A stretch of DNA of 64,000 bases from Chloracidobacterium sp. Its GTDB lineage: Bacteria > Acidobacteriota > Blastocatellia > Pyrinomonadales > Pyrinomonadaceae. Location of the stretch: contig JADJWM010000017.1 in assembly GCA_016716365.1 (NCBI GenBank), positions 248,001-312,000 of the forward strand, written 5' to 3'. How positions within the stretch are numbered: position 1 is the stretch's first letter; the number at the start of each line of letters is the position of its first letter. The notes beneath the pieces were generated by a model. That model ran no database searches. It saw only the letters and a program-made list of their open reading frames with translations, and was not told the origin of the DNA. Of this stretch, positions 53,812 to 63,361 are shown in pieces. The position numbers and the translations under genes were made by a program.

Positions 53812-54059
53812 GCCGCTTCCCTAGCGATCGGAAATACAAAACTCGCGTCCAGCGATCTAGCCGCATATGCGATACAAGCAAGTATCTGCTCACGATGAAG
53901 TCGAGGATGCTGCGCGAGAATTTCTTCGACCGACTCGCCCGCCGCAAGTTTTTCGAGAATCATCTCAACTTTGATTCGGGTCCCCTTAATCACTGGTTTC
54001 CCGACCATTATTTTCGGGTTGATTTCAATGAGTTCTTCCATAGCCTCAGGATACCTCAT
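53808..54059 (-). CDS. DUF433 antitoxin
   Basis: Protein of 83 residues (or 77 from the ATG at 54041). The core INPKIMVGKPVIKGTRIKVEMILEKLAAGESVEEILAQHPRLHREQILACIAYA is the complete DUF433 winged-helix signature. It is coupled to the DUF5615 gene and lies only a few bases after the phhA stop, so the pair is transcribed with the tyrosine genes unless it has an internal promoter. Confidence 0.88.
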   Translation of the reverse strand: MRYPEAMEELIEINPKIMVGKPVIKGTRIKVEMILEKLAAGESVEEILAQHPRLHREQILACIAYAARSLDASFVFPIAREAA

Positions 54060-54062
54060 CCG

Positions 54063-54968
<906 letters not shown>

Positions 54969-55046
54969 TATGGCGGCTCCTTTCATATATCCGATGCGCA
55001 AGGCAGATAGCTGGTTATCCGGGAATAAACAATTGTAATGGATGCA

Positions 55047-55071
55047 AACGATTTTCTGAATGGGAATCGTT
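55047..55071. promoter_or_regulatory. Inverted repeat between phhA and the AsnC-type regulator gene
   Basis: AACGATT and AATCGTT are separated by 11 nt, midway in the 237-bp divergent gap. The site could be the binding site of the adjacent AsnC/Lrp protein. The length and spacing fit a dimeric regulator, but the arms are short. Confidence 0.4.
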
Positions 55072-55205
55072 AGTTATTGACGCGGTTCTGCTTTACAATT
55101 TAAGTTTCTTTGATTCAATTGCTTAATAGCATTGGATGGCATTCCTTGCAGCCGGGTCGGATTGACCTGCCGCGACGGGTTTCCGACGCGGCAAATTATC
55201 GAAGA

Positions 55206-55640
55206 ATGATCGACGAGATAGACAGGAATATCTTAAGGGAAGTGCAGGTAGACGCACGGATAAGTTATGCCGAACTCGGCCGCCGGGTCGGGTTGACGAC
55301 ACCGGCGGTGATCGAGCGGGTGCGAAAGCTTGAGGACGCCGGCATCATCACGGGCTATCGAGCGGAGATCGATACTTCGAAGGTTGGCCTGCCGATCACG
55401 GCGTTCGTCCGGATGAGTATCACTGGAGTCGATTACAGCCACATTATCGAAGTGGCTCAGCAGTCGAACGAGGTGCTCGAATGCCACCGAGGTACCGGCG
55501 GGGATTCATTCATAATGAAGGTCGCCGTCGCTTCGGTCGAGCATCTTCAGGAGGTGATCGACCGGCTCACTCCCTACGGCATCACGACGACGACGATAGT
55601 CCTATCATCGCCGGTGAAGCGAAGGATCCTCAATTTTTGA
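55206..55640 (+). CDS. AsnC/Lrp-family transcriptional regulator
   Basis: Protein of 144 residues from ATG 55206. The N-terminal helix-turn-helix is IDRNILREVQVDARISYAELGRRVGLTTPAVIERVRKLEDAGIITGYRAEID. The ligand-binding RAM domain follows (VGLPITAFVRMSI, VLECHRGTGGDSFIMKVAVASVEHLQEVIDRL). It is divergent from phhA and a likely controller of the phenylalanine/tyrosine genes, perhaps sensing an aromatic amino acid. The frame is open upstream to 55110 but adds non-family sequence. Confidence 0.9.
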   Translation: MIDEIDRNILREVQVDARISYAELGRRVGLTTPAVIERVRKLEDAGIITGYRAEIDTSKVGLPITAFVRMSITGVDYSHIIEVAQQSNEVLECHRGTGGDSFIMKVAVASVEHLQEVIDRLTPYGITTTTIVLSSPVKRRILNF

Positions 55641-55781
55641 ACGGTACCGAAGGCAAAATTGGTGGAATTGGCGGGTTTTCCACAATATATAGTATCGGAC
55701 TAGAATCTTGCGATCGACCGATCTGCGGGCAATGACGGCCGTCCGGATCCCTGTTCTATTTGCGTTTCCAAGGATCAATTT

Positions 55782-56294
55782 ATGACGGACGAAACCAAAC
55801 TAAGTTCCTACGGAGAGAAAGAGATAGGGATCTTTTTCAATCCGTGGAAACCTGAGGCCGACCCGCAGAGATCTGTAATGGATCTTTATCGCCGGGCTGT
55901 GTGGTACAAGGCGAATCCTCGTTCCGAGGAATATATGCGGACATTGTTTCGCGAACGTTCGCCCGACGGCATTTTCCTTGACGCCCAAAAGGACGAAAAA
56001 TGGGACGCGCACCTGGCGTCGTCCGATTCGGTCGTTTTGCTTTATCCCGATTCGATCGGTATCGGCTTCGAAGAGATCGAATCAAAAGTTGCCGGCAGCA
56101 AACAAAAGTGGGCGACCGTGCGTGTCCTCAACGGGCGGCGCCGCACATTCGTATTGAACGGAAAAACTCGGCGACAGCTTCGATTACGACGTGTGATCGA
56201 GCAAACGATGCTGGGTGAGGCACTTTTTTCAATCGGGTTCCTCGCAGTAACGCCTTTTTTCGTGATCTCCGATCTGCTGCGAGGTAAGAAATGA
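55782..56294 (+). CDS. Uncharacterised protein with C-terminal membrane helix
   Basis: Protein of 170 residues from ATG 55782. The N-terminal part is soluble (GEKEIGIFFNPWKPEADPQRSVMDLYRRAVWYK, then WDAHLASSDSVVLLYPDSIGIGFEEIESK), and a C-terminal segment (EALFSIGFLAVTPFFVISDLL) looks like a single membrane anchor. I do not recognise the family. Its stop overlaps the methyltransferase start by 4 nt, so the two are co-translated and may act on one lipid or glycolipid substrate. Confidence 0.65.
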   Translation: MTDETKLSSYGEKEIGIFFNPWKPEADPQRSVMDLYRRAVWYKANPRSEEYMRTLFRERSPDGIFLDAQKDEKWDAHLASSDSVVLLYPDSIGIGFEEIESKVAGSKQKWATVRVLNGRRRTFVLNGKTRRQLRLRRVIEQTMLGEALFSIGFLAVTPFFVISDLLRGKK

Positions 56295-57165
56295 GCGAAC
56301 ACGAGAGAGTCGACCAAGTTCAGGAGTGGTGGGCGTCGAACCCGATGACCTATGGAAGCGTTCACGGACGGCTCGATTATGCTGACGGTGAGTACCAACT
56401 TGGGAGCCTTGAATTTTTTGACCGCGTTGACCGTGAATTTTATAGCTGGACCAAACAGATGCACTCCGAACGGCCCTTTGACCGGTTGTTCCCCTATAAA
56501 AAGTATGCGAACCAAGGCCGTGTTCTCGAGGTCGGCTGCGGCTTGGGAACGATGGCGATGAATTGGGCCAAGAATGGAGCGAATGTAACTGCGGTCGACC
56601 TGAATAACACCTCCGTTGAACAGACAACCAGACGATTTGAGCTTCACAAACTGAACGGCGAAGTTCGGATAGCCGACGCGCGAAACCTTCCTTTCGAAGA
56701 CGGGACTTTTGATTACGGCTACTCGTGGGGTGTCTTGCACCATTCACCGGACCTGCGTGGATCGATCGATGAACTAATTCGAGTAGTAAAACCGGGGGGC
56801 GGATTCGGGATCATGCTGTACAACCGGAACTCGATATTATACCGATACATTATCCAGTATATTGAGGGCTTTTTGCATTACGAAAACCGTTTCCTTGGCC
56901 CCTGGAACTAGCGAGCCGGTATGGTGACGGCGATCGCGATGAGGGCAATCCGCACACCTGGCCGATCACCAGCACGGAGGCCCACGAAATGCTCGACCGG
57001 CACAGCAAAGACACCGAGGTCAGGCGGTTCGGAAACGATCTCGACGGGAATCTTCGTTTCATGCTGCCTTTTGTCGCCAAATACCTGCCGTTGTCGGTCT
57101 ATAAATCGTGGGGCAGGCGTTACGGCTGGGGCCTTTGGATCACTGGCACCAAATCCCCGGCCTAG
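56291..57165 (+). pseudogene. Frameshifted SAM-dependent methyltransferase
   Basis: The first frame (56291-56911, 206 residues) holds a class I methyltransferase core: VLEVGCGLGTMAMNWAKNGA, VTAVDLNN, FDYGYSWGVLHHSPD, then LIRVVKPGGGFGIMLYNRNS. It stops at 56909-56911, but the -1 frame continues without a stop to 57165 with a plausible C-terminal half (LELASRYGDGDRDEGNPHTWPIT...EAHEMLDRH...WGRRYGWGLWITGTK). The break sits in the CCCC run at 56899-56902. One missing C, a sequencing error or a -1 slip on CCCC would rejoin them. An intact gene would encode about 291 residues. Confidence 0.75.
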
Positions 57166-57193
57166 GCCGGAAACAGATCAACGCACACAGGTC

Positions 57194-57580
57194 TTATTTA
57201 AGCCTCTCCAAAACACCTTTTCGCTTTACGATGTTCTTATGATCCCATTTGATCATTTTTGACTTCTTTACCCAGCGTTTGAGGTCTTTTGCGCTTATCT
57301 GGTCCACGGCAGTGTAAGTTATCGAGGCGTCTTTGAATTTGCCGGTTCCTGAGTTCGATAGATCTTCGTTAAAACTCGCACCGCTCCAGAACATAAGCCG
57401 GATACCCGCCTTTAGCTTGCTATAACCGACGATCGGATTGCCGTAAAAAAAGACCGGATGCCGGTGCCAGATCTTGCTTTCGGCCTCGGACAATCCGCGG
57501 CTGATCTCGGCGGCAAGCAGGACCCGATCGCCCTGGACCACGACGACCCCGACGCCGGGGATGTCCGGCAGCTTCGCCAT
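57194..57580 (-). pseudogene. Chimeric DUF1801 gene with borrowed 5' segment
   Basis: The frame encodes 128 residues. Residues 1-23 (AKLPDIPGVGVVVVQGDRVLLA) come from the serine hydrolase gene next door, and residues 24-128 (AEISRGLSEAESKIWHRHPVFF...KGVLERLK) are a DUF1801 domain like that at 60226-60630. The borrowed 59-bp stretch (57516-57574) matches 58956-59014 at 56 of 59 positions. The native DUF1801 N-terminus is missing, so the product is probably not functional, though the frame is intact from an ATG. Confidence 0.75.
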
Positions 57581-57619
57581 CGTCGCCGGTCAAACGCTGT
57601 CTGATCGAGGTCTGAACCT

Positions 57620-59149
57620 TCAGCTCTTTCTTTTGAACACGGCGCCCAGGTAAGTCAGGGATTCGACCTTTTCATCGGCACCGAGCGCGAACTTTATGAC
57701 CTCGCCCGTGCCGGGGATCAGCTCCACACGGATCGTTTCTTTATCTGTAAACGCGGTCGCCGTGCATTTCATATTGCCAAGGCTGACGATCAGGTCCTTT
57801 CCGTCGCTGGCGACCTTCATTGTTCCGAACAGGTCATTCTCAAAGATGCCTGCGTATTCCGCTGACGGTTTGGTCAACTGCCACGGCCGCTTGGCCCTTT
57901 CGGCAAATCCGTCCATGAAACGCTTCTTGCCATTTTCGAATGACGTGGAAAGGTCCTCCAGCCGCTTAGCGTACTCGCCGTCGACATTGGCACCGGTCAA
58001 TAAACTATCGTAAGCGTAGGTGGCGATCAGGTCGGCCGCCATCCCGCCGGCCGCTCCGTCGTTGACCAGGACCGCGACGCCGACCTTTCGATCGGGCAAA
58101 AACGACACGTGAGCACGATAGCCCGGGAAGCCGCCGTGATGATAGATGACCTTTTCGTCTTTGTACTTGCCGATCTGCCAACCCAGGCCGTATTCGCCAT
58201 TGCCCGAGAAAGGCGGAGCATCGCGAGTGGTCGTCGTGTAACCCTTGTGAACAGCCCGGATGATCTCGGCCGGAATTACCTGCTTGCCGTCGAGCCTGCC
58301 GTCGTTCATGTTCATCAACAGCCAGCGCCCGATGTCGGACGCGCTCGTGAACATCCCGCCGGCTGACTGCATATTGCTGTCGGTCTTTGGTAGAGGAGAA
58401 CGCGTGCTGCGGCCGGTGATCGGGTCGATTATATACGGGGCCGCGACGCTCCATTTCTTCGACTTCGCCCGCGAGATATAAGCGGTCGTATGCTTCATTT
58501 TTAGCGGGTCGAAGATCCGTTCCTGCAAAAGGTCCTGCCAGCGTTTATTGAGGTGGTCCTGAAGGAGCACTGCATAGATGTTATAGCCAAGGTTCGTATA
58601 AGAGTACTTACCATACGCGCCGTCGTTGAACGATGTCCCATCGGCAAACACCTTTGCCATGTCCTTGGGGTCACTCTGCCCTGAATATGCCATCCGAAAG
58701 CCCAGCGCGCTGTTCCTCAGGCCGCTGGTGTGAATAAGCAGGTCGCGGATCGTGACCTGGTCCGGGACGGACTGCTTCATGCTAAAACCCGAAGTGTATT
58801 TCGATACCGGATCTTCGAGCTTGATCTTACCTTCGCGATCCAAAAGTGCCGCCGCTAGCCCTGTGAAGGATTTGGTCGAAGACGCAATGTAAAACATCGT
58901 ATCGGCATCGGCTTTTGTGCCCGCCTCGCGGTCGGCCATGCCATAACCGCGGGCTAGCAGGACCCGATCGCCCTGAACAACGACGACCCCGACGCCGGGG
59001 ATGTCCGGCAGTTTGGTCAAAATGTCGCGGACGAACGCGTCGAGGTCCGTTGTGAACTGCGGCTCCGATCGTCCGCCCGTTGTCTGCCCGAACGCAACGG
59101 CCGAATTCAGAAGGAAGGCAATGAGCGCAAGCGTATAGACCTTTCTCAT
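57620..59149 (-). CDS. Secreted serine hydrolase (class C beta-lactamase-like)
   Basis: Protein of 509 residues with a signal peptide (VYTLALIAFLLNSAVAFGQ). The catalytic S-x-x-K is in IASSTKSFTGLAAALLD, the Y-x-N in YSYTNLGYNIYA, and the third motif region in KVIYHHGGFPGYRAHVSF (H-x-G form). A C-terminal domain of about 120 residues is typical of penicillin-binding/esterase relatives. It acts in the periplasm on peptides, esters or amides. Part of its 5' coding sequence is duplicated in the downstream chimeric frame. Confidence 0.9.
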   Translation of the reverse strand: MRKVYTLALIAFLLNSAVAFGQTTGGRSEPQFTTDLDAFVRDILTKLPDIPGVGVVVVQGDRVLLARGYGMADREAGTKADADTMFYIASSTKSFTGLAAALLDREGKIKLEDPVSKYTSGFSMKQSVPDQVTIRDLLIHTSGLRNSALGFRMAYSGQSDPKDMAKVFADGTSFNDGAYGKYSYTNLGYNIYAVLLQDHLNKRWQDLLQERIFDPLKMKHTTAYISRAKSKKWSVAAPYIIDPITGRSTRSPLPKTDSNMQSAGGMFTSASDIGRWLLMNMNDGRLDGKQVIPAEIIRAVHKGYTTTTRDAPPFSGNGEYGLGWQIGKYKDEKVIYHHGGFPGYRAHVSFLPDRKVGVAVLVNDGAAGGMAADLIATYAYDSLLTGANVDGEYAKRLEDLSTSFENGKKRFMDGFAERAKRPWQLTKPSAEYAGIFENDLFGTMKVASDGKDLIVSLGNMKCTATAFTDKETIRVELIPGTGEVIKFALGADEKVESLTYLGAVFKRKS

Positions 59150-59259
59150 ATCACACTCCGAATGTTGGATTTTCTTTTGCGAATCGGATACGCCTGCCGA
59201 ATGCCGAATGTTCCGCGAAACCCGCGGGGTTACGTTCGCATTGTAGACCGGACCAGGGG

Positions 59260-60063
59260 CTATTTTTCGACCTGTTCGGCCTTTAGTCGGTACTCGTCAG
59301 CTTTTGATCTGTTGCCGGCAAGCGAATGCACCTCGCTAATGTACCGGTAAAATCGGGCGAGGTCCTTGTGCCCGGGACCGAGCTGGGCGACCTTATTGAC
59401 AAGGGCCTTTTCGAAATACTCAAGCGACAGTTTGTATTCCTTTTTGTCGCGATAGGCATTACCGAGGCCTCGATACGATTCAACTATCTCGGGCCCTTTT
59501 TCACCGAACACCTTCGCCCTGATCTCCATCGCCAATTTGTGGGCCTCAATGGCTGTGTCGTAGTCCTTGTTTCGCAGGTGAACGTTACCGATATTGCCGT
59601 AGCTTGTGGCGACATTAGAGTCGAACTTGCCCAGCTTGGCGAGCCGAATTTCGAGAGCCTTCTTATGAGAGGCCAGCGATCTTTCATACTCGCCTTCCGC
59701 CGAGTACACAACGCCAAGCGCGAGAAAGGTCGAGGCAACGGTCAGGTCATTGGGCCCGAGCGAATCAAGCCCTGCCTTCAGGGCTTTGTCGAGATAGGTT
59801 CGAGCTTTTTCGTACTTATCCTGCCTTGTCAGGATGACGCCGATCTGGTTGTAAGAGTATACAAACCGCTCAATATTGCCGGAGTTCTCAAAGCCCTGGG
59901 CCGCCTTTTCGTAATTAGCGATCGCATCGTCCTGTTTCGCTTTCTTGTAGAGGTCGTCTGCCGCCTTCAGGTAATCGTTTGCGCTCGGCCCGTTCTGTGC
60001 GGAGGCAAGGGTACCCATCGAAAACAGAAACACCGCAAAGAGGGTGATGTTCTTTAGCTTCAT
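59260..60063 (-). CDS. Exported TPR protein
   Basis: Protein of 267 residues with a signal peptide (NITLFAVFLFSMGTLASAQ). Five to six TPR units follow, e.g. DYLKAADDLYKKAKQDDAIANYEKAAQGFE, EYERSLASHKKALEIRLAKLG, DYDTAIEAHKLAMEIRAKVFG and EYKLSLEYFEKALVNKVAQLG. It is a scaffold of the kinesin-light-chain type. No enzyme motif is present. Gaps of 110 and 162 bp separate it from its neighbours. Confidence 0.85.
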   Translation of the reverse strand: MKLKNITLFAVFLFSMGTLASAQNGPSANDYLKAADDLYKKAKQDDAIANYEKAAQGFENSGNIERFVYSYNQIGVILTRQDKYEKARTYLDKALKAGLDSLGPNDLTVASTFLALGVVYSAEGEYERSLASHKKALEIRLAKLGKFDSNVATSYGNIGNVHLRNKDYDTAIEAHKLAMEIRAKVFGEKGPEIVESYRGLGNAYRDKKEYKLSLEYFEKALVNKVAQLGPGHKDLARFYRYISEVHSLAGNRSKADEYRLKAEQVEK

Positions 60064-60225
60064 GACCTGATCCTCCAGTGCACGCTGCTAGGTACGCGGG
60101 TTTAGGAGAATTGGTTTCTGAAAGCGACGGCGGTGGTGACGCGATCGGCGTTCCTCATCATCAGTTGGGATCCGTTCATTTGCCGCCTGAGAAAGGATAC
60201 GAATGGCGTTTGGGCGATAGGAGGT

Positions 60226-60630
60226 CTATTTCAGCCGTTCGAGAACGCCCTTCCGCTTCATAATGTTTTTGTAGTCCCACTGGATATCGCGGGCCTTTTC
60301 GAGCCAGCGGGCGAGGTCTTTCTTTTTGATCTTTTCGGCCGCGGTGTAGGTGGCGGATGCGTCCTTGAACTTGCCGGTGCCCGGTATCAGCATCTCCTCA
60401 TCAAAACTCGCACCGCTCCAGAACATCAGCCGGATGCCTGCCTTCAGCTTGCTGTAGCCGACGATCGGATTGCCGTCCAGAAACCAGACCGGGTGCCGGT
60501 GCCAGATCTTGCTCTCGGCCTCGGGCAGGCCGCGGCTGATCTCGGCGGCAAGCCGGTCGCAGATCGCCGTATCCTCTGGGGTCAGGCCTTCGTTATAGGC
60601 CTTGATATCCGGATGGTATTTTCCGCTCAT
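60226..60630 (-). CDS. DUF1801 domain protein
   Basis: Protein of 134 residues. The family signature is SESKIW-like SKIWHRHPVWFLDGNPIVGYSKLKAGIRLMFWSGASF, then a KDLARWLEKARDIQWDYKNI C-terminus. DUF1801 proteins have a YdhG/frataxin-like fold of unknown role. It overlaps the cupin gene by 4 nt (ATGA). A diverged partial copy lies in the chimeric frame at 57194-57580. Confidence 0.87.
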   Translation of the reverse strand: MSGKYHPDIKAYNEGLTPEDTAICDRLAAEISRGLPEAESKIWHRHPVWFLDGNPIVGYSKLKAGIRLMFWSGASFDEEMLIPGTGKFKDASATYTAAEKIKKKDLARWLEKARDIQWDYKNIMKRKGVLERLK

Positions 60631-61064
60631 TTCGAGGATCTCTTTTTTCCTTTCGTCGCCGCCTGCTTCTCCGTCGTCTTGCCATCGAAGTCTTCGTCAT
60701 CCTTTTCCGCCTGCTCTTTGGTCTTGTGGATGATCCCGTCCTTGTGATGGGGCGGCGAGTAGATAGTGTAAAGTTTCAGCTCCGTATCTTCAGAGGTATT
60801 GACAACATTGTGCTTCGCTCCGGCCGGGATCACCACCGCGTCGCCGTCTTTTACCAGGTACTTATTCCCGTCGATGGTGACGCGGCCCGTGCCGCCCTCG
60901 AACCTCAGGAACTGATCGTTCTCAGGATGCGTCTCCGCCCCGATCTCTTCCTTCGGCTTAAGGCTCATCACGACTAGCTGGCTGTTCTTGCCCGTATAAA
61001 GCACCTTGCGGAAATTCTTGTTCTTAAGCGTGTCCTTTTCGATATTCGATTTGAATCCTTTCAT
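60627..61064 (-). CDS. Cupin-domain protein
   Basis: Protein of 145 residues. A single cupin barrel carries the motif 1 residues in IGAETHPENDQFLRFEGGTG (E-x-H-x-x-x-x-Q-x-x-x-x-x-G) and motif 2 in DAVVIPAGAKHNVVN. The histidines and glutamate or glutamine probably bind a metal. A Lys/Glu-rich tail of about 40 residues is probably disordered. It is the first gene of the pair with DUF1801. Family role: sugar or small-molecule isomerase or binding protein, not specified. Confidence 0.88.
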   Translation of the reverse strand: MKGFKSNIEKDTLKNKNFRKVLYTGKNSQLVVMSLKPKEEIGAETHPENDQFLRFEGGTGRVTIDGNKYLVKDGDAVVIPAGAKHNVVNTSEDTELKLYTIYSPPHHKDGIIHKTKEQAEKDDEDFDGKTTEKQAATKGKKRSSK

Positions 61065-61088
61065 GATTGTCTCCCTTGGTGTCGTTAC

Positions 61089-62705
61089 TTAGTTCCATGC
61101 GACCTGGCTTCGGAGGCGCATCACGGCACGGTCATGCCCGATGACCTCAAACACCGACAGCATCGAAGGGCCGACGGCGGTGCCGGTCAACAGCGTCCGG
61201 GCGCCGTTCATTATTACGCCGAGCTTGGTGCCTTTTTCTTCGGTGAAGGCTTTGACGACGGTCTCGATGTTTTCTTCGGTGTAGGCAAGCGATCTCGATC
61301 CGCCAAGAGGCACACTCCCTACCGGTCGTGTTTCCGCTTGGAATTCCGCCTCGAATCGATCGGCCAGCTCGGGCAGCCATTCGCGGAGCTCGGGGAACTT
61401 CGTCAGGTTCTTGGCGACGGCTGCGGGGTCGAAGTCGAAATCTTCGCTGAAGTAAGCCCGGCCCTGCGAAGAGAAATCATTCAGCGTGAAGAACCGCTGC
61501 CGGATCAGATCGACAGTGTGCAGGTACCATTCGTACGAACCGATCTCTCGAGGGAGAACCACCCCGTCCGCCGAGGCGGCGTCCACCCCTCCATCGTAAG
61601 GAGAGGTGCCTGCCTCGTCGTATTCTTCACGCCATAACTTGTTTGCCTTGAGTTCGGTCCGAACGTGAGGAAGAAGTTGTGCGAGCGGCATCGTGCGGAT
61701 GTACTCGGCGTTCATCCAGATCGCCTTGTCGTCGGTCCACTTTCGCGGGTCGTCTGGGTGAAAATTGAAGATCGCATTCGACCGGTGAATGCCGTCGAGC
61801 GAGAATTTCTCGATCAGCTCCTGCATCGAATAGATCTCTTTTTCCTCACCGGCGGACCAGCCCAATAGAGCAAGAAAATTCCTGAACGCCTCCGCCAGAA
61901 AACCCGCGTCGCGGTATGTCGTCATCGAAACGACCTCGCCATGCTTTCGTTTCGAGAGCTTGCCCTTGTTTGGGGCCATGATGAGCGGCAGATGGGCGAA
62001 TGTCGGCGGCGCCACGCCAAGCGCTTCATAGATGAGTATTTGCTTGTGGGTATTCGTCAGGTGGTCCTGCCCGCGGATAACGTGCGTTATCCCCATCTCG
62101 ATGTCGTCGCAAACGACCGCCAGATTGTAGAGCGGATGCCCGTCCGACCGCAGCAAGACAAGGTCTTCGGTATCGGCGTAATCGCGCTCCTGAATCCCGT
62201 AGACCTGGTCGTCGAATGCAGTTCGCCCGCTTTCGGGCACCTTCAGCCGTATCGCGAAGGGCTCACCGTTGGCGGCGCGTGTGTCGCTTTCGACGACCGA
62301 AAGTTCGCGGTACGGATTGTCCCGCATGTTCTTATCGGCCCCCTGCTCGCGTGCACGCTGCTTAATCGCCTCCTTCACGCTGCCGTCGCCCGCAGCCTCT
62401 TTCGGCGTAAAATCACGATAAGCCTTCCCCTCGGCCAGCAGCCGGTTTGCAGCTTCGCGATGCTTGTCGGCGTTGGCCGACTGGAAGACGATCTCCTCAT
62501 CCGGTGCAAAGCCCAGCCACGCGAGGCCGTCGATGATCGAGCGGGTCGATTCGTCGGTCGAACGAGCGAGGTCGGTGTCCTCTATGCGAAGAAGGAACTT
62601 GCCGCCAGTATTTCGGGCGAAAAGATAGTTAAACAGCGCGGTCCGGGCCGATCCGATATGAAGGTAACCCGTCGGCGAGGGCGCAAATCTGACTCTTACG
62701 GACAT
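61089..62705 (-). CDS. gltX: Glutamyl-tRNA synthetase
   Basis: Protein of 538 residues from ATG 62705. It charges tRNA-Glu (and possibly tRNA-Gln). The class I HIGH motif is in PSPTGYLHIGSARTALFN (residues 10-27), KMSKS is KLSKRKHG, and HVIRGQDHLTNTHKQI, DDIEMGITH and FNFHPDDPRKWTD are typical. The usual length is about 470-500. About 20 to 27 extra residues at 360-390 (SPYDGGVDAASADGVVLP) coincide with a palindromic DNA stretch. Except for that insert the chain looks normal. Confidence 0.95.
   Translation of the reverse strand: MSVRVRFAPSPTGYLHIGSARTALFNYLFARNTGGKFLLRIEDTDLARSTDESTRSIIDGLAWLGFAPDEEIVFQSANADKHREAANRLLAEGKAYRDFTPKEAAGDGSVKEAIKQRAREQGADKNMRDNPYRELSVVESDTRAANGEPFAIRLKVPESGRTAFDDQVYGIQERDYADTEDLVLLRSDGHPLYNLAVVCDDIEMGITHVIRGQDHLTNTHKQILIYEALGVAPPTFAHLPLIMAPNKGKLSKRKHGEVVSMTTYRDAGFLAEAFRNFLALLGWSAGEEKEIYSMQELIEKFSLDGIHRSNAIFNFHPDDPRKWTDDKAIWMNAEYIRTMPLAQLLPHVRTELKANKLWREEYDEAGTSPYDGGVDAASADGVVLPREIGSYEWYLHTVDLIRQRFFTLNDFSSQGRAYFSEDFDFDPAAVAKNLTKFPELREWLPELADRFEAEFQAETRPVGSVPLGGSRSLAYTEENIETVVKAFTEEKGTKLGVIMNGARTLLTGTAVGPSMLSVFEVIGHDRAVMRLRSQVAWN
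61561..61608. repeat. Tandem-hairpin mini-element inside gltX
   Basis: Two neighbouring inverted repeats (CCGCC/GGCGG at 61568-61579; CACCCCTCC/GGAGAGGTG at 61584-61608 with one mismatch) lie in the part of gltX that encodes the extra residues. The structure resembles REP-like palindromic elements found in intergenic DNA of many bacteria. It keeps the frame. Only one copy occurs here. Confidence 0.5.
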
Positions 62706-62730
62706 AAAGGGAGATTTTAAATGCGGTCAG

Positions 62731-62769
62731 GAAAAATAGCTAATAGCTGCGTACGTACAACTATTAGCT
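62731..62769 (-). terminator. Stem-loop with T-run between the DUF4199 gene and gltX
   Basis: AGCTAATAG and CTATTAGCT (9 bp, 14-nt loop) are followed on the minus strand by ATTTTTCC. It would end the transcript of the membrane-protein genes before gltX, or act as a leader attenuator. The stem is AT-rich, so strength is uncertain. A GTACGTAC palindrome lies in the loop. Confidence 0.5.
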
Positions 62770-62805
62770 TTGGGTTAAGACAACGGTCAACCACGGGGAT
62801 CAGGC

Positions 62806-63345
62806 TCACGCCGGCTCGGCGGGCAGAACCTCTCGCTTTCGCAGGAGAGCCGCACTAACCAGCGTTACGATCACGCCCACCGGCAGTATCTCCATCAGCG
62901 TCATTCCGAAGCGGACGAAGAAGTTATTGTAAAGTGCCATGAACTGCTCGCCCTCGGCACGGGCCTTATCAATGTCCGTTTCGGACGCGCCGTCCTGCTT
63001 CATCTTATCGAGATAATAGACCGTATATTTTTGGATGAATTCCTGGCCGAGCCCGGTCCGGTGATACACCTCCCAGGTGGCGGCGTAACAGACGGCGGAG
63101 ATCAGGCTGATCAGGATGCCGACCTGGACGCCTTTCAGGAAAGTGATCTGGCCTCCGTACGTATCGCGATAGGATTTGACGCCGAAAAAGACGAGCGACA
63201 GGGCGACGATCATCGTCGCATAGCCCCATGTTACCCCGCTGTCGAAGCTGATCGATCCATTCTTCACGAACGTGACCAGGATCCACATCAGGGCTCCGGC
63301 GATCACACCTGAGATCAGCCCGTAAACGATCACTACTCTTCGCAT
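62806..63345 (-). CDS. DUF4199 membrane protein
   Basis: Protein of 179 residues with four hydrophobic helices (IVYGLISGVIAGALMWILVTF, WGYATMIVALSLVFFGVKSY, FLKGVQVGILISLISAVCYAATW, FGMTLMEILPVGVIVTLVSAALL). The family phrase GVKSYRDTYGGQITFLKGVQVGILI and the segment of charged helix between helices 3 and 4 are characteristic of DUF4199. No known function. It follows the next membrane gene by 16 nt. Confidence 0.87.
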   Translation of the reverse strand: MRRVVIVYGLISGVIAGALMWILVTFVKNGSISFDSGVTWGYATMIVALSLVFFGVKSYRDTYGGQITFLKGVQVGILISLISAVCYAATWEVYHRTGLGQEFIQKYTVYYLDKMKQDGASETDIDKARAEGEQFMALYNNFFVRFGMTLMEILPVGVIVTLVSAALLRKREVLPAEPA

Positions 63346-63361
63346 AGTTACCTCCGCTTTT

